Source: JBFHIJ01 sp041596515
Lineage (GTDB): Bacteria; Bacteroidota; Ignavibacteria; Kapaibacteriales; UBA2268
Assembly (NCBI GenBank): GCA_041596515.1
Contig: JBFHIJ010000004.1
Coordinates: 77,719-141,718, forward strand
Direction: 5' to 3'
Length of the DNA: 64,000 nt
Each line of letters opens with the position of its first letter. Positions within the stretch are counted from its first letter, which is position 1. The position numbers were made by a program, and so were the translations under genes. This document shows, one piece after another, positions 36,422-45,269 of the stretch. Under the pieces are notes generated by a model, which was given only the letters and a program-made list of their open reading frames with translations, was not told the DNA's origin and did no database searches.

Positions 36422-39400
36422 ATGTTGATAGTTCCAGAATTTATCAAAAAAGAAATTGACTTTGTTGAAAAATATTTAAGTAGTTCTGAAGTGTTTGTCA
36501 TTGCTGATGAGAATGGTTATATAATATATAAAAACTTATTGGCTAATAAGCTATTCTCAACGAATAAGGTTGAAGATATATTCAATATAGTAGATGATGA
36601 AACCAATTTGACTAATATTGATAAGTATTCTCTATTTAGACAAAAAAAGAGAGCCTATAGTACAAATGTAATTGTTAGAAATGAAAATAATATTACAGAA
36701 TTAGCTGTCAATATTTTTATCAATACAGATAATTATATTGTGATGAAAGGGCATGTGGTTAATAACAGTACTGACAATTCAAATAATCCATGGTATAAGC
36801 CTCTTGAAGATATAGGACTAATTCCTTTTGAATATGATTACTATCTTGAAAAATATTGCTATATAGGAAAAAATTATAAAGAAATATTACATATTGATAG
36901 AGATATACTTACTAATAGACATGACGGTTTTGAGACTTATATTTCCGATAAAGATGTAATTCGGTTTAAAGAATGGAAGCAAACCGTATTAAGTGGGATA
37001 AATGTTCCTATCAATTTACGGCTTTATTACAATTCCTCAGAAATTAAATTAAAACTTTGTGCTTATCTTTATACTGATGGGGGTACTAATCAGAAAAGAA
37101 TGCGTGGTGGTATTATAAATATCAGTCATGATAGCAAAATGCACATTAATACGACTGAATATCACAATGTTCTTAATTCCTTTCTTAAGAACTCTTCCCT
37201 AGGTATTATTATTTTTGATAATGAGTTAAGAGTCGAAACTTTAAATAAACGAGCTGTTGAGATTATAGGTAAATCAGAGAAAGATCTTATTGGTGTGTCT
37301 ATTGAGAACTTGTCAGGAGGTAAAAATAAAGATAAAAGGATAAAACAATATAAACAAGTATTAAAGACTGGCCAATCTATTGAATTTGAAGATGAAATTC
37401 ATTACAATAGCAATTTTAAAAAAAATGTTTACGTGTCTGTTTTCAAAATCAATACAGGAATTGTAATAGTTGGTCTTGATGTGACAAAAATGCGACAACT
37501 TGAAAATAAAGTGCTACTACAAGACCGAATATTAACAGAAGTACAAAAAATATCAGACTTAGGACATTGGACATGGGATTTAGTAAATAAAGAATTAGTA
37601 TGGTCAGAGAATACTTACAAAATATTTGATATCAATAAGGAAGAGTTTATTATAGATGTTAATTCTTATTTTAATATGGTACATCCAGAAGATGTGCAGT
37701 TTTTGCAAGGAGTCATAGAAAAAAGTATAGCCGAAAAAAAAGCATACAAGATAGAGCATCGGATTGTTACTCCAAAGGGGAAAATAAAATACATCATTGG
37801 CTCCGGAACAACTATTCTAGATAAAAACAATGAAATTATCAAACTATTAGGTGGTATACAAGACATTACTAAAATAAAACAAGCTCAACAATCAATAATT
37901 GCAACAAATAAAATAAATCAAAAAATACTTAGTTCAATAAATGAAGCTGTAGTTTTGGTTAATAGTAAAGGGAATGTGATAGATTGCAATCAAAATTTTG
38001 AAAATATATTTTCTGTTCATAAAACAAATATTATTGGGAAAAGTGAAAGGATATTATTTCAGATAATTTCTAAAGAAATTATTAATCCTGAAGAGTTTTT
38101 ATCAAAAATATCCGGTGTACTACAAATGCCTGAAATTGAAGTATTTGAATTGGTATATCTAAAAAATAAAAAAGTTATTGAATATTATCACAAAGTTCTT
38201 ATTGCGAATGGAGAAATATCAAATATTTTATGGATTTTTGATGATATTACAGAATGGAAGCGAGCTAATGATAAATTAGTCTGGTACAGTACAGATTTAG
38301 AAATGCTGACTACTGACTTAGAAAATAAAAAATACGAATTAGAAGAAACTGTAACACAATTAGATATGGCAAGAAAAAAAGCTGAATCTGCTACAGAAGC
38401 AAAATCAAAATTTTTAGCTAATATGAGCCATGAAATTAGAACTCCGATGAATGCAATTATTGGTTTTACAGAAATATTAAAGGACCAATATTCACATTTA
38501 AATAATAATAAATATTTGGACTCAATTTCTACTGCAAGTAATAATCTGTTAGATTTGATCAATGATATATTAGACCTTTCAAAAATAGAAGCCGGAAAAA
38601 TTGACCTAAAGCCTGAGTATATAAATCTTCACGGTCTAATACAAGAAGTGATAGATATGTTTATGTATACTGCTGGAGAGAAAGGAATAGAGCTCCATTT
38701 ACATTATGATAAGGCTATCGCCGATTCTTTGTATTTAGATATAATACGTTTGAGACAAATATTAGTAAATATTATAGGAAATGCTGTAAAATTTACTGAA
38801 ATAGGAAGCATATATATTAATGTAAATCTAATGTATTGTATAGATATTCATCAGAGTATTAAAATTGAAATTATTGATACAGGTATTGGAATCAAAAAAG
38901 AAAATATTGAGTTGATATTTGAAGAGTTTACTCAACAAGAATCTTCAAATTCTAAAAAATATGGCGGAACTGGATTGGGATTAGCAATTACCAAAAAACT
39001 TGCTAATTTAATGCAAGCAAAACTGAGTGTAGATAGTGAAATCAATAAAGGATCTACTTTTTCATTGGAAATATTTAATATACCAAGTAAAGTAGCAGAA
39101 AATATTGAAGTAGATAATAAAGTTGCAAATAATTTATACGTTTTCGAAAAGTTGAAACTTCTAATTTTCGAAAACGTTTTGTTTAGCAGCGAAATAATAA
39201 GAGAATATTATCATAATATTGGAGTAGAAGTCACAATTGCTAAAGACATTGATTCTGCTGATATATTGATGTCAGATCTAACACCCGACATTGTAATAAC
39301 AAATTCTAAAATTCCTATTCCATCTTTAGAAGAATTTATGATAAATATTAGAAAAAACCATAAATATCATAATACAAAAATACTGATGATTACTAATGTA

Positions 39401-39820
39401 CCTAAAGAAATGATAGAGTTAAGAATTGCAGATATGATAGATGGATATATCATAACCCCAATTATTTTTGATACTCTAAATAAGTTATTATTTACATTAG
39501 TTCCTGAGAAGGTAAAAGAACAAGATATAAATATACCAAACACTTCATCTGAAATAATATTTGATGATTATATAGAGGAAAATGTATTAGCTAAGTTTTT
39601 ACCTATGTTAAAAACTCAATTGAAATATTTTACATTAAGTGAATTAGATGAGATGATAAATAATATGTTATCTGTGGCAAAATTTAATAACTATTTAAAG
39701 TTCGAATTGTATTTAATATCAATGCAGGTCTCTTTGAATAATTTTGATATTGATGATTTAAATAAGAAGATGCTAAATTTGTATAAATCAATAAAAATGA
39801 TTGTAAATAAGGATAAATAA
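36422..39820 (+). CDS. Multi-PAS hybrid histidine kinase with degenerate receiver
   Basis: The protein is 1132 residues from ATG 36422 (AAGG eight bases upstream); a TTG 18 codons earlier is possible. No transmembrane segments. It has an N-terminal PAS-like region (about 20-110), a second divergent PAS (about 130-240), then PAS domains at about 265-370, 375-485 and 500-610. A coiled coil leads to HisKA with MSHEIRTPMNAI (His about 670) and an ATPase domain (N box NIIGNAVKF; DTGIGI; YGGTGLGLAI). The receiver-like domain (about 910-1030) has lost key residues: VITNSKIP replaces the Asp-bearing strand, LIFEN replaces the acidic pair, and IITP replaces LTKP. A helical tail of about 85 residues follows. 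The first gene of the signalling island; the REC-kinase starts one base after its stop. Confidence 0.9.
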   Translation: MLIVPEFIKKEIDFVEKYLSSSEVFVIADENGYIIYKNLLANKLFSTNKVEDIFNIVDDETNLTNIDKYSLFRQKKRAYSTNVIVRNENNITELAVNIFINTDNYIVMKGHVVNNSTDNSNNPWYKPLEDIGLIPFEYDYYLEKYCYIGKNYKEILHIDRDILTNRHDGFETYISDKDVIRFKEWKQTVLSGINVPINLRLYYNSSEIKLKLCAYLYTDGGTNQKRMRGGIINISHDSKMHINTTEYHNVLNSFLKNSSLGIIIFDNELRVETLNKRAVEIIGKSEKDLIGVSIENLSGGKNKDKRIKQYKQVLKTGQSIEFEDEIHYNSNFKKNVYVSVFKINTGIVIVGLDVTKMRQLENKVLLQDRILTEVQKISDLGHWTWDLVNKELVWSENTYKIFDINKEEFIIDVNSYFNMVHPEDVQFLQGVIEKSIAEKKAYKIEHRIVTPKGKIKYIIGSGTTILDKNNEIIKLLGGIQDITKIKQAQQSIIATNKINQKILSSINEAVVLVNSKGNVIDCNQNFENIFSVHKTNIIGKSERILFQIISKEIINPEEFLSKISGVLQMPEIEVFELVYLKNKKVIEYYHKVLIANGEISNILWIFDDITEWKRANDKLVWYSTDLEMLTTDLENKKYELEETVTQLDMARKKAESATEAKSKFLANMSHEIRTPMNAIIGFTEILKDQYSHLNNNKYLDSISTASNNLLDLINDILDLSKIEAGKIDLKPEYINLHGLIQEVIDMFMYTAGEKGIELHLHYDKAIADSLYLDIIRLRQILVNIIGNAVKFTEIGSIYINVNLMYCIDIHQSIKIEIIDTGIGIKKENIELIFEEFTQQESSNSKKYGGTGLGLAITKKLANLMQAKLSVDSEINKGSTFSLEIFNIPSKVAENIEVDNKVANNLYVFEKLKLLIFENVLFSSEIIREYYHNIGVEVTIAKDIDSADILMSDLTPDIVITNSKIPIPSLEEFMINIRKNHKYHNTKILMITNVPKEMIELRIADMIDGYIITPIIFDTLNKLLFTLVPEKVKEQDINIPNTSSEIIFDDYIEENVLAKFLPMLKTQLKYFTLSELDEMINNMLSVAKFNNYLKFELYLISMQVSLNNFDIDDLNKKMLNLYKSIKMIVNKDK

Positions 39821-39821
39821 T

Positions 39822-40946
39822 ATGGATTATTCTAAATTTAAGGTATTGATTGTAGATGATAATACAACGAACATACAAGTTGTAGGTACTCATTTGAAGA
39901 GGTTAAAAGTAGATATTTCTGTAGCTACAAATGGATTTTTAGCATTGGAATTAGTAGATAAAATCATACCAGATCTAATATTGTTGGATATTATGATGCC
40001 AGAAATGGATGGTTTTGAAGTAAAACAAAAGTTGTTGGAAAATGATTGTACTAAAAATATTCCAGTGATTTTTCTCACTGCCAAAATTGCAACTGAGGAT
40101 ATTTTGAGAGCTTTTGAATTGGGAGCTGTGGATTATATTACTAAGCCTTTTCGGGCACCGGAATTATTAGCAAGAGTTAAAACACAACTAAATATTAAAC
40201 ATTATCTTGAAACATTAGAAAAACAGAAAGCACAATTATCAAAACTAAATCAAGATAAAAGTGAATTCCTTAGTATTGCTGCTCATGATTTAAAGAATCC
40301 TATAAATACCATTACAATGCTTGGTAAGGTGCTTCGCGATACTGATGATTTGTCAAAAGAAGAGATAAAAGAATTTGCTGATGATTTAATTACATCTAGC
40401 TCAAATATGTTTAAGTTGATTACCGAATTACTTGACATTAATGCTATCGAAGAAGGGCAAATAGCACTTAACAGAGATGCTGTAGATTTAGATTCTGCTA
40501 TCAAAGAAGCAATTATGAACTACAAGATGTATGCAAACGAAAAAAATATAACTTTGACTTACCATAACATCGCAAATTATAAATATGCTTATGCTGATGA
40601 GAATGCAGTAAGTCAAATTATTGATAATCTTGTTTCTAATGCTATTAAGTATTCTCCATTTGACAAAAAAATCGTTATCAAACTTGAGAATGAAGCTCAA
40701 TGGATAAATATATCCATTAAGGATGAAGGTATGGGATTTACTGATATTGATAAAGAAAAACTATTTAAAAAATTTACAAAACTATCTACAAGACCTACTA
40801 ATAATGAAAATTCTACAGGATTAGGTCTATCAATAGTAAAAAAATATATCGACGCTATGAATGGAGTTATTTCACTTAATAGCAAACATGGGGATGGAGC
40901 AGAGTTTATTGTAAAATTACCTAAATCTGACTATGAAGATAAGTAA
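39822..40946 (+). CDS. REC-histidine kinase, first pair of the island
   Basis: The 374-residue soluble protein has a receiver (residues 6-125: VDD acidic pair, Asp56 in LILLDIMMP, Lys108 in ITKP), a short coil, HisKA with SIAAHDLKNPIN (His155), and an ATPase domain (NLVSNAIKYS, DEGMGF, STGLGLSIV). The domain order suggests it takes phosphate from the preceding hybrid kinase, whose own receiver is dead, and in turn acts as a kinase for an unseen partner. No DNA-binding output domain exists. Its 3' end overlaps the porin gene by 14 bases. Confidence 0.92.
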   Translation: MDYSKFKVLIVDDNTTNIQVVGTHLKRLKVDISVATNGFLALELVDKIIPDLILLDIMMPEMDGFEVKQKLLENDCTKNIPVIFLTAKIATEDILRAFELGAVDYITKPFRAPELLARVKTQLNIKHYLETLEKQKAQLSKLNQDKSEFLSIAAHDLKNPINTITMLGKVLRDTDDLSKEEIKEFADDLITSSSNMFKLITELLDINAIEEGQIALNRDAVDLDSAIKEAIMNYKMYANEKNITLTYHNIANYKYAYADENAVSQIIDNLVSNAIKYSPFDKKIVIKLENEAQWINISIKDEGMGFTDIDKEKLFKKFTKLSTRPTNNENSTGLGLSIVKKYIDAMNGVISLNSKHGDGAEFIVKLPKSDYEDK

Positions 40947-42147
40947 GACATGCTTTTTAATAATAATATTAAGTTTATTTCCATGTATTCTATTCTCAGA
41001 TGGTATGCAGGTAATGGGCTCATTGCAGAGCATATATATGCAAAGAGAAAATTCATTGCATATAACAAATAATTATTGGAATGAAGAAATAAATGAGACA
41101 TCTTCTAATAGCACTTTTGCAGTTCAACAACTGGATTTAATTCTAAGCAATGAATTTGACTATAATATTAAAACTTTTGTCGACTTAACTTTTAATTGGA
41201 ATTATGACTCTAATAAAGGATGGGGTGAGTTTAATATCCAAGAAGCCTGGGCTCAATATTCATATAGTGATGCATTGAATATTCAATTTGGTCAATTAAT
41301 ACCTAGATTCAATTATAATAATGAATTACGTAATAAACTACCTCTATTGCCTTACATTATCCGACCAGTTTATTACGAGAAAATATTGAATAATATCTTT
41401 AATGTAGAAGATCTAATTCCTGAAACGGCTTACTTTCAAGTTTATGGGATGCTGCCTCTCATGTCGAAAATCAGACTGGACTATAGTTTCTTTGCAGGCA
41501 ATAGTGAAGATAGTTATATAATAAATAGTAAAGATAATAATCAATATCACCTTTCGGAAAATGTAAATGGTATAGATACAACTGGACTAAAACAAAAATT
41601 AATCGGAGGAAGGATTGGAGTACATACCTCGAGTGAATCTATACGTTTTGGTGTATCTGTAACTCATGATTATGATAACAGAAGAGATACACTTTTAAGA
41701 ATGTGGCCTTCTCCAATAGGAGATCTTGATCGTTGGCGCATAGGCTGGGACATGAATTTTACATTTTCAGGCTTTGAACTTGATGGTGAATTTATATTCG
41801 TAGACTACAAAGTTGGGGATTCTAATTTTGAAGATAATATGATGACGTTTGCTCCCAATATTGTTAATAAAAAAGAATATTATATTTTATCTTATTTAAC
41901 TTCTGTACTGTATAATATAAATAGTAAACTGTTTGTCTATGGAAGATATAACAATATTGATAATACAGTAGATAATTTTAAAGTAAAAGATATTAGTCTT
42001 GGTGCAGGATATAGGATTTTACCAAATTGTATAGCTAAAATACAGTATTTAAATCATAATCAATCTTTTAAAAATAGTGATGAGAAAAGATTATTATATA
42101 ATTATAATGCAGATATGTTAGTATTAGCATTAAGTGTGTTGTTCTAA
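40933..42147 (+). CDS. Porin-like outer membrane protein
   Basis: The 404-residue protein has a signal peptide (about 1-22), then alternating amphipathic strands. The opening VQQLDLILSNEFDYNIKTFVDLTFNW, FNIQEAWAQYSYSDALNIQFGQLIPRF and a C-terminal aromatic-terminated strand (LALSVLF) match the phosphate-selective porin O/P type barrel. It probably lets small anions or other solutes through the outer membrane. It overlaps the REC-kinase gene before it by 14 bases and its TAA shares a base with the next ATG, so all are one transcript. Confidence 0.8.
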   Translation: MKISKTCFLIIILSLFPCILFSDGMQVMGSLQSIYMQRENSLHITNNYWNEEINETSSNSTFAVQQLDLILSNEFDYNIKTFVDLTFNWNYDSNKGWGEFNIQEAWAQYSYSDALNIQFGQLIPRFNYNNELRNKLPLLPYIIRPVYYEKILNNIFNVEDLIPETAYFQVYGMLPLMSKIRLDYSFFAGNSEDSYIINSKDNNQYHLSENVNGIDTTGLKQKLIGGRIGVHTSSESIRFGVSVTHDYDNRRDTLLRMWPSPIGDLDRWRIGWDMNFTFSGFELDGEFIFVDYKVGDSNFEDNMMTFAPNIVNKKEYYILSYLTSVLYNINSKLFVYGRYNNIDNTVDNFKVKDISLGAGYRILPNCIAKIQYLNHNQSFKNSDEKRLLYNYNADMLVLALSVLF

Positions 42148-42575
42148 TGAAAAGTATACTCTACATATTGCTTTTCTTTTTTGTTACGATAACGGTGACA
42201 TCTGAAGAAGATATGCAAATCGCTATTATTGTTAACAAATCGGTACCTGATAAGGTTATTGATAAAAATATTTTGTCGGATATTTATACACTTAATAAAC
42301 AATATTGGGGTGATGGTTCTAAAGTTGTAGTAATTGATAAAAAAGGGGAGGATCGTATTAAAGCTCTTTTCTACGAAAGACTTAAGTTATCATCTGCACA
42401 ATTACAAAAGATTTGGATTAGAAAGCAATTTTCAGGAAAAGGTCACGCTCCTATGACATATAAAACAGAAAGTGAAATACTTAAAATAATAGAAGACACG
42501 CCGGGAGCTATTGGTTATATTTCTTTAGATTCAGTTAGTAGTAGGGTTAGAGTGATAGCTACTATCTCAATTTAA
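42147..42575 (+). CDS. Small PstS-like periplasmic binding protein
   Basis: The 142-residue protein has a signal peptide (about 1-20) and one lobe-sized domain of the PBP-like/PstS family: IAIIVNKSVPDKVIDKNILSDIYTL, YWGDGSKVVVIDKKG, FYERLKLSSAQLQKIWIRKQFSGKG and TPGAIGYIS. The last motif is the phosphate-binding-protein 'GAIGYV' element. At about 120 mature residues it is half the size of PstS and has no ABC permease or ATPase nearby, so it is probably a sensor partner rather than a transport component. The kinase downstream has an extracytoplasmic domain that could contact it. Confidence 0.82.
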   Translation: MKSILYILLFFFVTITVTSEEDMQIAIIVNKSVPDKVIDKNILSDIYTLNKQYWGDGSKVVVIDKKGEDRIKALFYERLKLSSAQLQKIWIRKQFSGKGHAPMTYKTESEILKIIEDTPGAIGYISLDSVSSRVRVIATISI

Positions 42576-42592
42576 ATAGGAAGCAAAAGACA

Positions 42593-45268
42593 ATGAAAAT
42601 ATCATATTTTTCTACGTTTAAGGTTAGTACGCAGTTAGTTCTACTTTTTACAGTATCAATTCTCGCAATGTCTACTTACTTTTATTTCTATTCTATCAAA
42701 ATTCATAAAGATACCTTTAAAGAAGGTTTTGAGAATAGTGCTGAAGCAAAATTGAATTTTGTAGTTTTTGGACTTGAATATGGTTTGATTGAAGAAAATT
42801 ATACAATGATTGATAAAGTATCTTCATGGCTTTTGAAGGATAAAGATATTAAGTTTTTTGTTATTGTCGAAAAGAATGGTACATCAAATGAGATTTTCTT
42901 GTCGTATCCTAATGAATTAAAATATGAATATGACAACTTAAAAAAATTAGCTTCGCAAAAGAATTTGGATAAGGGTATCGCAGTCCGTAATAGAAAGTTT
43001 AGTACTAAACTTGCAGATGGAACACCATTTATTGGTGAGATTTTTATCGGTTTTAACACAAAAACTATTATTTCTCAAAGAGAACATACTGCTGCAGATT
43101 TTGGAATAAGGACATTATTTATACTTCTAGGTGGTATTGGTTTAGCCATTTATATATCAAGGTACATGACAGTACCACTAAGAAAATTAAGTGATACAGC
43201 TAGAACAATTTCATATGGTAAGGTGTCGCTTAGAGCAGATAATTTAAAAGGGGGTAGAGAAATTCGCGAAGTAGCTAATTCTTTTAATAATATGCTAGAA
43301 GTACTTGAGGAAAGAAATTTCAAGTTGCAACATACTTTAGATGAGTTAAACGAAGAAATTAGAGAAAAAGAAAACTATCAGATTAAAATACTTGAAAGTG
43401 AAGAAAAATTTAGATCCTTAACAGAATCCGCTACAGACGCTATTATTATTACAGATGAAGATGGTAGAATTTCTTTTTGGAATAAAGCTGCTGAAAAGAT
43501 TTTTAAATTTACTGAAGAAGATGCATTAGGTACTAATATTTCTCAATATTTTGATAAGGATTCTATCTCCTTATTACATGATACAAAAAAACATAAGCTT
43601 GCACAAACTTTGTCATTTGTTGGGCACACTGCAGAATTAATAGCAATTACTAAATTTGAAAAACGGATTGATGTTGAAGTATCTTTAACTGCTGTAAAAA
43701 TTAGAAACACAGCAAGTTCAATATCTATCGTTCGCGATATCACAGAACGTAAACAGATGGAAAAGGTGTTGCAAAGAACAAAAATTGAAGCTGAAAATGC
43801 AAACAGAGCCAAATCTGAATTTTTAGCGAATATGAGTCATGAAATAAGAACACCTATGAATGCAATATTGGGCTTTTCACAGCTGCTGATTGGCAGGCTG
43901 CAAAATGCACAACTAAATTCTTATGTGGAAGCTATTTCTTCAAGTGGAAAATCATTGTTAGGCTTAATAAATGATATTTTAGACCTATCAAAAATTGAAG
44001 CAGGAAAACTCGAGCTTGAATATGATGCAGTTAATCCTTATAATATATTTAATGAAGTAAAACAGATATTCACGTTCAAAATAGAAGAAAAAGGTCTCAA
44101 ATTACTATTGCATATAGATGATTCAATTCCCAAAGGATTAGTCTTAGACGAGATTAGACTTCGTCAAGTTATGGTTAATATGTTAGGTAATGCTGTCAAA
44201 TTTACTGAATCGGGCTTTATAAAAATATCGGCAGAAGTAGAGGAACATTATTCTGATACTAGCAAGTTAAATCTAATATTCTCTGTCCAAGATTCAGGAA
44301 TAGGTATTTCGGAAGAACAGCAAAAGGTAATATTTGAAGCATTTAGGCAACAAGCAGGTCAGAGCAATAGGAAATATGGCGGTACTGGTTTAGGCTTAGC
44401 AATTACTAAACGCTTAGTGGAAATGATGAATGGAGAAATCAGTGTGCACAGTAAGCCTAACGAAGGAAGTACTTTTATAGTTAAGTTAAATGGTATCGAT
44501 ATTGCCTCTACAATTGCTAAAGAAGATACAAATCAGTTGCAAATTCCTGATCTTTCTTTAAAGAATATGAAAATACTTATTGTCGATGATATTGAACTCA
44601 ACAGAAAACTAGTAAGAGAATATCTAGGAAATAATAATTTAGATATTTATGAAGCTGAAGATGGAAAGCAAGCTTTACAAATTTCAGAAGCAATTATTCC
44701 ACATATTATTCTGATGGATATGAAAATGCCTGTTATGGATGGATATGAAGCTACTACTAGGATACTAGCTAATGAAAAATTAAGTGCTATACCTATTATT
44801 GCACTTACAGCTTCTGCAATGAAAGGTGACGAAGATAGAATACTCAACATAGGTTGTAAAGCATACTTACCAAAACCTGTTGATCAGTTTGCACTTATCT
44901 CTAAAATAGCTGAGTTAGTCCCAGAAGAAAATGTTGAACATTATAATCAACGATTTATGGGAAACAGTATTGAGGAAACGAAAAATGACGTTTCACATGA
45001 TTATAGTATAAAAGAGTATGACAATTTTATTTCAGAATTCGAAAAGGATATATTACCTATTGTAAATAAGCTGGAACATAGATTTGTTATCGGAGAAGTT
45101 GAGGAATTTGTACAGATATTATATGTTTTTGCTAACAAATATAAAGTAAAATTCCTTACTGACTTTGCAAAAAACTTACAAACAAAGTCTGAAAAATTTG
45201 ATTTACAAGGTATAAAAAAGGTTATAGCTCATATTAAGACTGTACCAACAATTAGCAAGGCAAAATAA
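42593..45268 (+). CDS. HAMP-PAS hybrid histidine kinase with intact receiver
   Basis: The 891-residue membrane kinase has transmembrane segments at about 13-33 and 172-190 enclosing a periplasmic sensor, then HAMP (about 192-245), PAS (about 270-390), HisKA with MSHEIRTPMNAI (His416), an ATPase domain (MLGNAVKF; DSGIGI; YGGTGLGLAI), and a receiver (about 658-775) with VDD, Asp709 in IILMDMKMP and LPKP Lys. A helical tail (about 805-885) resembles that of the two other island kinases and looks like an Hpt domain without a phospho-His. It follows the binding-protein gene by 17 bases and is two bases from the next REC-kinase. Confidence 0.93.
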   Translation: MKISYFSTFKVSTQLVLLFTVSILAMSTYFYFYSIKIHKDTFKEGFENSAEAKLNFVVFGLEYGLIEENYTMIDKVSSWLLKDKDIKFFVIVEKNGTSNEIFLSYPNELKYEYDNLKKLASQKNLDKGIAVRNRKFSTKLADGTPFIGEIFIGFNTKTIISQREHTAADFGIRTLFILLGGIGLAIYISRYMTVPLRKLSDTARTISYGKVSLRADNLKGGREIREVANSFNNMLEVLEERNFKLQHTLDELNEEIREKENYQIKILESEEKFRSLTESATDAIIITDEDGRISFWNKAAEKIFKFTEEDALGTNISQYFDKDSISLLHDTKKHKLAQTLSFVGHTAELIAITKFEKRIDVEVSLTAVKIRNTASSISIVRDITERKQMEKVLQRTKIEAENANRAKSEFLANMSHEIRTPMNAILGFSQLLIGRLQNAQLNSYVEAISSSGKSLLGLINDILDLSKIEAGKLELEYDAVNPYNIFNEVKQIFTFKIEEKGLKLLLHIDDSIPKGLVLDEIRLRQVMVNMLGNAVKFTESGFIKISAEVEEHYSDTSKLNLIFSVQDSGIGISEEQQKVIFEAFRQQAGQSNRKYGGTGLGLAITKRLVEMMNGEISVHSKPNEGSTFIVKLNGIDIASTIAKEDTNQLQIPDLSLKNMKILIVDDIELNRKLVREYLGNNNLDIYEAEDGKQALQISEAIIPHIILMDMKMPVMDGYEATTRILANEKLSAIPIIALTASAMKGDEDRILNIGCKAYLPKPVDQFALISKIAELVPEENVEHYNQRFMGNSIEETKNDVSHDYSIKEYDNFISEFEKDILPIVNKLEHRFVIGEVEEFVQILYVFANKYKVKFLTDFAKNLQTKSEKFDLQGIKKVIAHIKTVPTISKAK

Positions 45269-45269
45269 T

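Noticed and set aside
39684..39893. Minus-strand frame across the kinase/REC-kinase junction
   Set aside because: Shadow of two conserved plus-strand genes; AT-rich chance frame.
42147..42575. Part of a phosphate ABC transporter
   Set aside because: No permease or ATPase adjacent and the protein is half the length of PstS; sensor partner is more likely.
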